NCBI RefSeq assembly: GCF_905147365.1
Contig: NC_056425.1
Location: 10,175,501 to 10,239,500 of the forward strand
DNA: 64,000 nucleotides
Source of the DNA: Aricia agestis
Lineage: Eukaryota; Arthropoda; Insecta; Lepidoptera; Lycaenidae
Direction: 5' to 3'
Made by a program: the position numbers and the translations under genes. Every line of letters starts with the position of its first letter. Positions within the stretch are counted from its first letter, which is position 1. The notes below the pieces were generated by a model, which was given only the letters and a program-made list of their open reading frames with translations, did not search any database and was not told where the DNA came from. Shown piece by piece: positions 53,672 through 64,000 of this stretch.

Positions 53672-56600
53672 ATGATCTACGATGCCCTACTAGTCCTATG
53701 GGATTGTTCACAAGCGTCTGAATTATCACAGGTTTTTATTCAACAGTTGGAACGTATTTTACGTAAACTTTAACTTAAAACTGTTACCAAAACAATGTAA
53801 TTTTAGGTAAAACCTGGAGCCTATGCTAATGAAGGGGATGCAGATATTTATAATAGAATATACGGCATTGCTAAAAGCCATCACAAAATTCAAAACTTTA
53901 TTTTGGCAACATCATTTCATTCGAGGCAAACACAAACGGGTAAGATAAAAACATATTAATTAATGCTATTATTTATTCCGCTATTAGAGGCTTTAACTAC
54001 TTTGATTCTTTACGGAATCACTTTATTCTATCTATCTGTGTTACAGCATTTGGCCACAGGACATTTGGACTCTATGGCCAAGCACTGAGCGAAGGCATTA
54101 CAGAAATACTTCAAGATTACAAGAAAGATTTAAAAGAGGTTGAATCTTTGATACTTGAAAATAAGAACTATACAATTTCATTTGTATACAGCTATGTTGA
54201 GAAGTATCAAGGATTGTTTAACACTTTAAACAGATTAATAAGCATAATAAAAGAGAGGAGGTTGAAGGGATGTCAAATTTTAAGCCTGGTTCATCAGCAT
54301 ATTTTAAGTGGGAATACAATGGTTCATAATGCAGTCAAAAAGTAGGTTCTATGAAAGCACACATTTTTCTTTAGTTTTAAAGCTATATTAACTTAGCTAA
54401 GTAATGTCCTAGACAAGTCCTTGATCGTGGGAATCACAGACACAATAGATTTTCAATTGTTATGCGGCAGCCGGGTGTCGCTTGGGAATTGATATCATAT
54501 TTGTTATAAAGTATTGTCCTTTTTAGGATATTTGCTTGTGTCAATGCAGTATTTCTAAATCAACTCTGCCAGTGGCTGTTGTATGGTGAACTCAAGGATT
54601 CATATGAGGAGTTTTTTATATATCAACAGAAGAAAAATGAATCTGATACATTTGTTTCATCACCATCCACTGTGAATACCTGTGATAAGTCCTTAGCAAC
54701 AACTGTAAGTAAAAAAATCATTTTAACTTTTTTTTACTTAAAAAAATTATGAAGGCATAAGTCATGCTAGAACTATCCTGAACTTCTGCCTTCATTTTAT
54801 TTGGTAAACAGATTTACTTTTACTTTATTTGTTAAACAGGTAAAAGACATTGCTTTAATCTTTGTGTGAAGTATTTAAAGCATATGTTAAAAACTACTCA
54901 AAAACCTTCAGAAAAGTTTGCAAAGCTGCTAAAGCCCTGTACATAAAAAACAAAATTAAACACTAAAAATAAAATAAAAACAACATGGCAGGTTATAGCT
55001 GGTGAGACTGGAAATGTATCCTGTCGCAACTCTGATTTTGAACTATACTTTGAAAATAAAAAGATTACTAATGATCAAGAAGTTGCGACGGTCTTTGAAA
55101 AGTTTTTTGCTGACATCTCTCATGACATCTCAACGACTAAAAATTTAAATTCTTCTATCTACTCAGAGACAATGTAAAGGAGTGTGATGTCAATTTTAAG
55201 CTTAGAGAAATTAACCCCAGAGATATTATTGATATCTTTAAATTGTTGAATATTAAAAATACTGCTGATCTCTGGGGTATGTCTACAAAAATTATTAAAT
55301 CAATAATTGATATCGTAGCTCCTCATCTAGCAATGATTTCTTCTTGCAAGGCTACTTCTACATTATTATATTATGACTTACAAATATGTATGTTGACATT
55401 GTATATAATATTAAGTTACAAAATTGTAAACTTTATTTTAAAAAGAACAATTTTTCTCTCACTTTTTTGGTAAAAAGTGGGACCCGTGCGAGTTTCTTAC
55501 GCCGGTTCTTCTCGCCGGGGTAGTTCCCGAACCGGTGGTAGGCATCAGGTAGACATTCTGAAAAAAATTGATTCGAATTTACTCAGAAATAAAACATTTT
55601 TTATTTTTAATTTTTATTTTTGGAAATTTCACCCATAGAAGACTTATACAGGATTATTTTTTCACCAGTACAATAAATCAACATACATAATAGTTGTCAA
55701 AAATAAAAAAGTACTAGCGATTTTTGTTCCTACCCCTTTGGAACAAAAAAAAAAACAAAAATATTGAGCCCTGGACTTATCCGCTAAACTACTAAAAATG
55801 TGGATGCATTATGCATTTGAGGCGCTCCCGGCCGATCTCTTACCTCACCCCGCCGCCCAAGCAGTATTAGATTGGATAAAGGATAAATTAATTGAAATGA
55901 AAAAAAAAATATATTTATTTGTGAAATATTATTTCTATTATCGATACCAATGACGTGGTAAAATTTATTGTACTGGTGAAAAAATAATCCTGTATATTAG
56001 TAAAATAGGAAGCAGAAATTTTACAGCTTACAATAATCCTTAACTTTTTTACAGCTTCAACATACCCCATTGGAATGTGGTTATGCACTAAGTCCAACTA
56101 TGATACCATACTTTATACCTCTGTCTTTGGCCCAGGAAATATTGTTTATTGGCAAAACAGTGATTTTGTTTGGTTTCGATCCGAAAAAGGTTAAGAAAGG
56201 AAATAATACCTTTGGTACTAACAGACCAATGATTACACTACAGAATATAGATGCTGATAGTATGAGGTGCGTGCGTTTTTTAATATAATACTTACTTAGA
56301 ATAAATAGGCGGCACAAAACCTAAAGATCACTTGGCGAAACAAAGGTGTGTGTGCACAATATCAACAAATGTGTTATTGGTTACCGATTGTAATCTACCA
56401 ATACCAACTTTACTGACTCTGATTCTCTGATTATTGTTCTAACTAATATCATGACCCCACGCGCATACTCCTGCCTCACACAAAGAGCCAAACCAAAGAG
56501 CGTTCAATTTTTCCAAGCAATCTTAAAGCTTCTTGTATCTTAAAATAAATTATTTACATAATGTTCATATGCATTTTTTTTTAAATTATAAACAAGATTT

Positions 56601-59600
56601 TAGTGTAGCTTGTTATAGTCAATGTATGTTTTATCTACATTCATGTTATAGATTTACAGTATGGGAGGAGAAAGAGGCTGAGTTTCATGAAAAGCTACAA
56701 AATCTAAAGGATACAGAAGCATTTGAAGTGTGTGACTTACGCAGCGTTGTTAGAGACATCAAAGAATGTGTTACAAAGGTAAAAAGTGTTCAAAAGGACC
56801 TTTCGTAATAAACTACTTGATGTGGGCCTAAATTCGTTTATCGCATAGGATAACAAACATCATCTAAATTCTAAGGTTGAGTTGCACCAACTTTAACTAT
56901 AACTTTAACTACAATGCAAAATGTCAAATCTTTGGTTAAAGTTAAAAATGGACGCCATCAAGACGCCATATTTAACCATAACCATAGAGCTCGACATGGT
57001 TTTAAATGCACGTGGCGACAAAAGGAATACGCTGTCATCATACAAAAACGCCATTTTTGACAGTTCTCCTTTACCAGCAGCGCCCCCGCCCATGTTCATT
57101 TATAACCTTGTTGGACCAGCTGTCATTTGTCAATTTCTCCGGTCAAAGTTAAGGTTAAAGTTAAAGCTAAATTTAGCCTTAACTATAACCATAACTTTAA
57201 CTTTAACCACGCCTCTGGTGCAACTCACCCTAAATCAATTAAGTGGCTCGTACCACTCTCAATTTAGAACAATTGCCACTAAAAACTCCCTGTCATTCTT
57301 ATGAAAGCATGAGAGGGTGTATTTATCTTATTTAATACACTCAATTACAGCATCTATGGAGTGTAGCGGTGGAGGAAGCACAGTTAATGCACGAGCTGCG
57401 GCTCATGAAGGACTTCTATTTACTGGGCCGCGGGGAGCTCTTCCTAGAACTGTTGAGACTCACCTCGCATATCCTCGACAAGCCCACTACTAGGACTTCT
57501 ACTAGAGGTAATAAAGCTGAAACTTCACTGCAGGGAAGCAACAATTCACTTTCCATATTACAATACGAGTTTAGTGTTAGTGTTTTATGTATGTTAGTCT
57601 ACAAGGTATTTATAATATGGGCCAAAATGCCTGAAATAAATAAATTACCTGAGTGCCGTGTTGCGCTGCTCCGCTTCCGCGTAGTATGATAATTTATTTA
57701 TCGTTACAAATACAACTTAGCTCTAACTATACAGTAACATAAAGGAGTGAGCACACTGATACGGGCCGTGCCGGGGCTCAGCATGCCGGGGCTCATCGCA
57801 AAAATCCGCCTTCATACAATTTGTATGGAAGCGGAAATCCGCTGCGACCCGACATAATGTGCGATATGCGCATCCGCTTCCATACAAATTGTATGGAGGC
57901 GGATTTTTGCGATGAGCCCCGGCACGCTGAGCCCCGGCACGGCTCGTCTCAGTGTGCTCACTCCTTAAAGCTGCAAGTTACGGAAAGAATATTTGGACGT
58001 GACGTGTCGCTACGTGCTATGTAGTCACGCAAAGTACAAACTCATCTTAAATCTTAAGCTTCGGGCGTGATTTTGGGCAAAATCCGAAGACTGGCCATTA
58101 TTATTCTTGCCGAAGACAGGCGATACTTCGTTCTCTACCTTTAATAAAAACAAAATGTATTATTCCCAGACATGAATCACGCGTTCCAACTGGCGGCGCG
58201 CGCGATATTCCTCAGCAACCACGCCGATATGGACAAGTTCAGTTTCGAGCTGCCCTACGTCAAACCCAACGTCTCCCTCAACTCCACGAACGAGGAGGAT
58301 AGCAGTATAGGTATACCTTATTTTTTAATAATATAAAATTCTCCTTTACGCAAAAAAATAATTGTATAGACAACATTTTTACAGTGAGGTTGGCGCTGTG
58401 GCCGTACCCACAATACGTCTAACATTCCTGCATCGCACTATCGAAGTTTTCTAAGCGCGTCGGCATATATACGACAGCTGAAATGTATCACGTGGGCTCC
58501 TGCCTGGCTGTGGCAAAGACCAAATTTTTTTTTCACTTTTGTATGGGGAAACTCGTGACGCTCGGGCCCTTGCCCATACAAAAGTGAAAAAAATATTCGT
58601 CTTTCAGAGCTGCTACTTTCACAGTAAACTCTCTACAAGGAACATGTACACACCCTAAAGTATTATCACTAGTTTTTGTTACACACTGTATATGCCGACA
58701 CGCTTAGAAAACTTCGATAGTGCGATGCAGGAATGTTAGGCAAGTTGTGGGTACCGCCACATTAATCAAAATATCTTACGTTTATACCTTTCTCGCAAAA
58801 CGATTTGTGATGTCACATAAATTAAAAATACATATTTTCTTATTTCTCACACAGAGTAAAAATACCTGGACACGTCAAGCCCATATATTGCTGCCTTTCT
58901 AATTATTGTTTAAATCTTTTATTATCATCTTGTGTAATATCGAGTACGGGTTTTTTTGTTTACTTGCCTATTTCCCACAGAAAGCAATATCTTTATCAAA
59001 ATACCATTTCAGTGGCAGACGGATGGTCAAGCATAATCCTCAAGTACGACTTCAAGTGGCCGCTACACCTGGTGTTTTCCCCGGAGGTGCTGGCGCGGTA
59101 CAACGATATGTTCCGTCTGCTGCTGCGGATCAAGAAGACCCAGCATGACCTGCACGCGCTATGGAAGACGTATAAACAGTCTAGCAGGTATGGTCACTAA
59201 ATACGAGACAATATAGGGCGTAAACGCACTGTAAAACTCTGGAACGAACTGTCATCAGCAGTATTTCCGGACCTATACGACCTGCAGACCTTCAAGAAGA
59301 GAGCGGAATCCCCTAAAAAATTGCCGGCACCTGCATGTTGCGAGTAGTTGCTTTATATAAGAAAAAAAAACGAGACAATATAAGGCATAAGCAGTCAAGC
59401 ATTTTATAGAGGTACTCTAAATTATAATACAGGGCCATGGTGACCCCTAACGTATGCAAAAATTAATGAAAACTTTCCACTTAATTTTTTTTAAATTCAC
59501 AAATGACTAAGTTTAAAAAAAGGAATTCCTTTATTACTCGCGTAAAGCGTGAGTTCAAAGTTGGCATCCTATGCAATTTTTTTGTTTCGTGAGAAGTTTT

Positions 59601-61438
59601 AACTTTCCTAAGGGCACCCACAAAAAAATTTATATGGGGCCCCACCCAAGGCTTTCTTTTCGGTCCGGCGCCCTGGGCAGTCGCCTGGCGTCGCCTCCCC
59701 CCTAACGCCGCTACTGTTAATGGGACTAATGTTTGCAGATTCTCAATGTGCCAGCTACACAACAAGCTGATGTTCCTCATGGACAACCTCCAACACTACC
59801 TCCAGGCAGACGTGCTGGAGACGAACTTCTCTCGTCTGATGGAGGCGGTTAACAGGACGAATGATTTCGAGATACTCAAGCAGGCACACGCGACTTTCCT
59901 CGCTGATATACTCAGCCAGTCTTTCCTGACGGTTACCACGGTAAGTTAAGCTGATTTATTGTATAGGTGGATCATTGAAACTTCTATAGATGTATCTTTA
60001 AATTGGCCACACAACCTGTTTTTAAATAATCACTAACTCTAGACATTAAATACGAAAAGTTTCCATATTAAGGGACCTATGCGTTCGCAAACTACATTCG
60101 AGCGGTCAGTCACAACTCATTACTCATACAGGAGCAATAATTCTGACGCGATACGAACGCCCCCTGTGTGAGTATATCTATGTAACGTAATACAACACAA
60201 AGAACCCAAAACTGACCGCTTGAACGCTTGACCGCATGACCTCTCTCTGTCTGATAGGTCCCTAGTATAGAACGGGTATCTCCATGTCTTCAGAGGTTGA
60301 AGTATATGTATGTACATATAGACAGACAGATCGACACACTTTCGCATTTATAATATTAATTACGACGTTCAATGTTACAGAGCGAGGAGAGCGACGCGTG
60401 CGGCGACGTGGTGGACAACCTCAACAACCCGGTGTTCTGCAACATCATGGAGCTGCTGAAGCTCTGCCACTCCTTCTGCAACATGAGCGAGATGGTCGCC
60501 GACAGAGACGCCGAGGACTACTACGTCAGAGGGTACTCGGAGAGGTATGTACCGTTAAGGTAGCAGTCCGATCTTATGGCGTTCGCTGCGTTGAGCATGT
60601 GCTCGGCGCTCGCCATAGTAATCGTGCGACGGCTGACCCGCTCAACGCAGCGCTGCTCTATGGGATGACATGAAACAAGCACGCCTCGCGGGTGGCCGCG
60701 CAGCCGGGCGCACGCTTAACGCAGCGAACGCCCTTAATATTATAAGTTTTTTTAAGATATATCATATTATAGGCTGCAGTTGCGGCATCGGTCGATAGGT
60801 TTCTGTCGGTAGAAAATGAAACCTATAGCCTAGGACATAAAGTGGCATTTTATTTGATTTTTTATCGGTCGCGGTCTCTTGCCGCGAGGATCGGAAAGTC
60901 ACGTTTAGGTTTATTGATTCATAGACAGATGGCAGACCTATATAATTTGGCTAGGGTATGTGAAGCCCAGCTGACAGACCATACATTGATGTTGTAAATG
61001 CGCTCTTGTATCAAAACTTGGCTTTAGTATTTAGTGCGTTTGCGATATATCGCATAAAGTTACGACCTGCGATTCCTGCAAACCTTCAGAGAGAGAGAGC
61101 GTATCCTCTTTAAAAGCCGGCAACGCATTAACTTTTCTGATGTTGCTGGTGTCCATTTGCGCTACCGTCGCCCCTACTTTCCATCAGCTGAACCGTTTGC
61201 TCGTTTGCTCCCTAGTTACAATATAGTATAATGAAAAAAATTTACACGTTCATACAAGTTGTAAATTCTTTTCAGGTTCAACAAACTGGTGAAACAACTG
61301 ATGCAGTTACTCGCTGCGCTGCGCGGCAAGGCGGGAGGCGCGGCGCTCGCGCGGCTGCTAGTGCGACTCGATTTCAACCGTTGGCTGAGTGCTGAAGCCA
61401 GACTCACGCAGTCTGTCACTTCTCTACTTCGATATTAA
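53672..61438 (+). CDS. Grip75: Gamma-tubulin complex component 4 (GCP4, Grip75), complete
   Basis: Twelve exons (53672-53731, 53807-53939, 54047-54341, 54527-54704, 56055-56266, 56652-56778, 57351-57507, 58170-58310, 59013-59187, 59739-59940, 60381-60544, 61276-61438) join in phase to 668 residues; human GCP4 has 667. GCP4 is a gamma-TuRC subunit that binds gamma-tubulin and helps nucleate microtubules at centrosomes and other organising centres. The N-terminal GRIP1 half holds KGCQILSLVHQH and IPYFIPLSLAQEILFIGKTV. The joining part has MKDFYLLGRGELF. The C-terminal GRIP2 half has KYDFKWPLHLVFSPEVLARY, LHNKLMFLMDNLQHYLQADV, LADILSQSF and LLVRLDFN. Exon 1 ends on a weak CAG|GTTTTT donor. Introns 4, 6, 7, 8, 9 and 11 carry transposon fragments. 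Orthology is secure. Confidence 0.95.
55010..55610 (+). mobile_element. Internally deleted non-LTR retrotransposon
   Basis: About 55040-55180 reads in one frame as NSDFELYFENKKITNDQEVA and FEKFFADIS. About 55185-55340, after a frame change, reads FKLREINPRDIIDIFKLLN and WGMSTKIIKSIIDIVAPHL, the N-terminal edge of a Jockey/CR1-like reverse transcriptase. It then jumps to a 3' region (GTGCGAGTTTCTTACGCCGG, TTCTTCTCGCCGGGGTAG). Most of the RT is missing. Inside GCP4 intron 4, sense orientation. Confidence 0.75.
56875..57230. mobile_element. MITE with GGTTGAGTTGCACCA TIRs and TAA duplication
   Basis: Left GGTTGAGTTGCACCA and right (inverse) GGGTGAGTTGCACCA are flanked by TAA. Both inner flanks are rich in TTAACTTTAAC and TAACTATAACC words in opposite orientation. 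In GCP4 intron 6. The 127-codon ORF here is translation of repeat. Confidence 0.82.
57743..57965. mobile_element. Foldback MITE, family B, copy 2, with TAA duplication
   Basis: AGGAGTGAGCACACTGA at the left is inverted at the right, and TAA flanks both ends. Compared with 13189-13381 it has an extra CAGCATGCCGGGGCT-like step in both arms, giving 223 bp. In GCP4 intron 7. Confidence 0.88.
58398..58760. mobile_element. Foldback element with about 70-bp TIRs
   Basis: Arms GTGGCCGTACCCACAA, AACATTCCTGCATCGCACTA and TCGAAGTTTTCTAAGCG are inverted at 58690-58760. A second inner hairpin (TTTTTCACTTTTGTATGGG/CCCATACAAAAGTGAAAAA) lies at about 58530-58590. In GCP4 intron 8. Confidence 0.82.
59215..59350 (+). 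mobile_element. Non-LTR retrotransposon C-terminal coding scrap
   Basis: Reads KRTVKLWNELSSAVFPDL, then YDLQTFKKRAE and a GCCGGCACCTGCATGTTGCG 3' part with an A-run, as at the 3' end of lepidopteran reverse-transcriptase ORFs. In GCP4 intron 9. Confidence 0.7.
61087..61235 (+). mobile_element. LINE-tail repeat, family C, truncated copy
   Basis: GCCGGCAACGCATTAAC, TTCTGATGTTGCTGGTGTCC and ACCGTTTGCTCGTTTGCTCC match the 3' part of 22898-23221. It ends 41 bases before the last GCP4 exon. Confidence 0.7.
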
Positions 61439-61569
61439 CGTGCCTGGATACTTAGTCAAGACGCCTTCGTTTTAACACAGATCTTAACGGGATTTGGAAT
61501 ACAGTCCAAACTTTTCGTGAAGTACCTTTGTTAATTTCAGTTGAAATTTGAAATTAAAAGTGTATGGGA

Positions 61570-61731
61570 TAAGGGTCTATACAGACGGACCGCATCTCAA
61601 CTGCAATCCAACCGAAAATTGCAGTTCAAGTGCAGTTTGAATACAGTTGACACGACTGCAATAGAACTGCAAACCAAACGCGCAGTCGGATTGCAGTTCA
61701 GTTGCAGTTGGCGTGCAGTATAAGACCCTTA
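61570..61731. mobile_element. Short MITE with CTGCA/TGCAGTT iterations
   Basis: The ends TAAGGGTCT and AGACCCTTA are inverted. The interior repeats TTGCAGTT or AACTGCAA at least eight times in both orientations. It lies in the 3' flank shared by the convergent GCP4 and methyltransferase genes. Confidence 0.7.
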
Positions 61732-61934
61732 GACATTGCTAAGTGGCTTGTCATTTGCTGACATCGACATCTACAGTTCGATAATCCCGTGCATGAGATT
61801 AATCACGCCAAACCATATCTCGATAGTAAAAAATCTTATCTAATATAAAAATTTTATATAACGTTCAAAACATGTAAAACTTGAAGCAACTGTCATTTCT
61901 TAATAAAATATATAATAATAACATGTACTTGTAA

Positions 61935-62631
61935 CTAATCACTGCCCTCGTCATCACTGACAATGTCTTCATCCATCAACACCGACTGTTCTGCCATCAC
62001 CGCTCTGACCAGAATACACTTTGTCTGATAGCACGAGCATCCCATTGGGTGTTCCACATCGGTAGGATCCAGTAATGTCAGCTCCAATTTATATCTGTAA
62101 TAAATAAATGTTAAATTATATTATGTTTGTTTTTGTTAAGTTTAAAAGTATAAGTAAAGTGTTATTTAAACATAGTCTTTTAAATGTTTCCTAAGGCATT
62201 TTTTGCACAGAAACTATGTAGTTGAAAAGGGAATCGTAAATTAATTTCTTATGATATAAATTAATCAAACATGAATTGTTAAACTCTATTTTGGCTTTAT
62301 CATAGATAAGTGAAAACTTTAGCATCTAAAGTAGGCTATAAACAAGTCATTGGTTTGGAATGGCGCGGGCGTGCTAAAAATTATGGTATTAAAAACGTTT
62401 TAAATTACCTTCTATGGCTCTCACTGTCCCTAACCATATCAAGTTTATAAGCTATTGGTTCTTCTTTTTCCACCTCTATGCTTTCAGGTAAAAATATAAC
62501 TGTCTGTTTCCAATGTGTTAATGCACAAGATGGCTCTGTGCTTAATGTGACTTGATCCTTATCTGTTAATTGTGGAAACGTGCATTCAAACCATATGCAC
62601 ACTCCTTGGAAGTTACCGTTTCTGCTTGCTC
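61935..62631 (-). CDS. Protein arginine N-methyltransferase, last two exons
   Basis: Two minus-strand exons (62409-62631, 61935-62094) join in phase (AGAAG|GTAATT to ACAG|ATATAA) to about 127 residues ending in TAG. The incoming phase of 62631 shows that upstream exons exist; they must lie beyond 62631, probably outside the window. The segment GVCIWFECTFPQ, VTLSTEPSCALTHWKQTV and IFLPESIEVEK is the C-terminal beta-barrel of type I/II arginine methyltransferases, which transfer methyl groups from S-adenosylmethionine to arginine. The Thr-His-Trp-Lys-Gln (THWKQ) motif is the family signature. The Cys-containing MGCSCYQTKCIL and an acidic tail (DEDIVSDDEGSD) follow. The tail is unlike PRMT1; PRMT9-type is a guess. 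Confidence 0.8.
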
Positions 62632-62659
62632 CTGCCAATTAAAAAAATAATCATAATGA

Positions 62660-64000
62660 TTGAGAGAAAAGCAATAAATGTGTGTGTCTGTCTGTCTTTT
62701 ACCTCTCCACGCCGTAACCACTGAACCGATTTTGCTGAAATTTGGTATACTTGAGTCCAGGGAAAGGACATCTGTGGATACTTTTATCTCGGAAAAATGT
62801 ACGGTTCCCGCGCGATAACGAATTTTGGCGCAACGATGTTACACACGTCGTCTAGCAAATTATAAGATCTTTATACATAGTACTGAGAATTTTTGCTTAA
62901 AAAGAAAACTATTTTTTTTATTTAAAAAAGACTAGCTGTCCCGGTGAACTTTGTGTCACTTTAAAACCTTCCCTGGATTTCTACGAATATTTTGAGACTA
63001 AAATCAGCCCAATCCGTCCAGCCGTTTTCGAGTTTTAGCGCGACTAACACATTTGAAAATCATTTTTAAATAATACTAGCTGTTGCCCGCGACTTCGTCC
63101 GCGTGGACTTTAGTTTATAGTTGTTCCCGTACCTCGATTGAGTCATTTACGCGCAAATCAGAAAAGTATATTGTGTGGGAACCGCACATTTTCCGGGACA
63201 AAAAACATTCGTTGTCCCAGATTCAAATTAGTATCTCCTATCTCCATGCCAAATTTCATCAAAATATATTGAATAGTTAAGGCAATAATCATAAAAGTTA
63301 ATTGTGCGGGAACCGTACATTTTCCGGGATAACATTAGTATTCCTTGTCCTTTCCCGAGACTCAAAGTATCTCCATACCAAATTCCATCAAAATAAATTG
63401 AATAGTTTACGGGCAAATCATAAAAGTATATTGTACAGTAACCGTACATTTTTCCAGCACAAAATGTATCCTATGTTCTTTTTCGGGACCCAATGTATCT
63501 TTATACTAAATTTCAGCAAAATGGGTCCAGCCGTTTACGCGTCATGTCGTGACCACGCGAAATATAACGTTCCGCGCAGCTTCGCCCGCGTAAATTAGAT
63601 ATTTCACAGACAAATTAGTCCCCAAAAGAGCCTATGATCCTTCACGTGGTCTACTTCTTATCTGTGCCAAATAACAGAAAAATTGCTCCAGTAGTTCGTG
63701 AGATAAGCCCTTTCAAATATTTTCCCACTTTTTTTACACATTTTACTCTATTTCTTCGCTCCTATTAATCTTAGCGTAATAAAATATAGCCTATAGCCTT
63801 CCTTGACAAATGGGCTATCTAACACTGAAATAATTTTTCAAATCGGACCAGTAGTTCCTGAGATAAGCGCGTTCATACACTTGCGTGCAATAAAATCGAC
63901 CCACCCCGCGCATTTCTATTCAAGTCGCTATATCTTAAAAAGTTATAGTTATTTATTATTTCTTTTTATTAATAATGCGAGTTAATATGATAGGGAATGT
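62660..64000. repeat. Cluster of interspersed repeats, no gene
   Basis: TGTGTGTCTGTCTGTCTTTT and AACCGATTTTGCTGAAATTT (62680-62745), CTGTTGCCCGCGACTTCGTC (from 63080), and three diverged iterations of GGGAACCGTACATTTTCCGG and CCATGCCAAATTTCATCAAA (63177-63500) are followed by the family D repeat (63560-63875). All belong to common lepidopteran dispersed repeats. No exon of the methyltransferase was recognised. Confidence 0.6.

Noticed and set aside
56921..57304. 127-codon ORF in GCP4 intron 6
   Set aside because: Coincides with a TAA-flanked MITE; the LTITIT-type repeats come from TTAACTTTAAC words.

Overview
The window looks like the genome of a moth or butterfly (Lepidoptera). It is AT-rich and intron-rich, its genes have GT-AG introns, and its space is packed with repeat families typical of that order: a tRNA-headed SINE, an RTE-type non-LTR fragment, LINE tails ending in an A-run, and many MITEs. 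The deduced proteins resemble insect orthologues. I cannot name the species. Prokaryotic features such as operons and ribosome binding sites do not apply.

Layout, left to right. 1-9510: repeat-filled DNA, probably a 5' intron or flank of the Ih channel gene. It includes a coiled-coil ORF open to the left edge on the minus strand (1-581), a tRNA-like element just upstream of it, an RTE fragment, an iteron-bearing foldback transposon (4174-5115) and a SINE. 9511-17811 (+): the 3' exons of Ih, the HCN-type pacemaker channel, from S1 to the stop, with an in-frame cassette exon at the S4-S5 linker. 20857-29382 (+): complete Bdp1, a TFIIIB subunit, nine exons, 760 aa. 31451-35064 (-): complete SECp43/TRNAU1AP, six exons, 295 aa, with one GC-AG intron and a tandem duplication over a splice donor. 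35065-42124: a transposon graveyard with a 1.67 kb hAT-like element and a two-exon transposase-derived gene (40357-42124, -) whose first catalytic Asp is Gly. 43268-44695 (+): single-exon zyxin/LPP-type LIM protein, 475 aa. 46901-52375 (-): XK-related membrane protein, seven exons, 1091 aa, with an unusually long tail. 53672-61438 (+): complete gamma-tubulin complex component 4 (Grip75), twelve exons, 668 aa, head to head with the XK-related gene. 61935-62631 (-): the last two exons of a protein arginine methyltransferase. 62632-64000: dispersed repeats.

The host genes are unrelated housekeeping or neuronal genes and I see no pathway joining them. Bdp1 (Pol III transcription) and SECp43 (tRNA-Sec-associated) converge tail to tail and both touch tRNA biology, but this may be chance.

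The strongest second-look items are the cassette exon of the channel, the transposase-like gene lacking a catalytic Asp, the iteron-bearing element, the duplicated splice donor in SECp43, three insertions of MITEs into other MITEs readable from target duplications, and the tRNA-like head upstream of the coiled-coil ORF. All exon models were built by eye from splice consensus, phase and protein similarity, with no alignment or RNA evidence.
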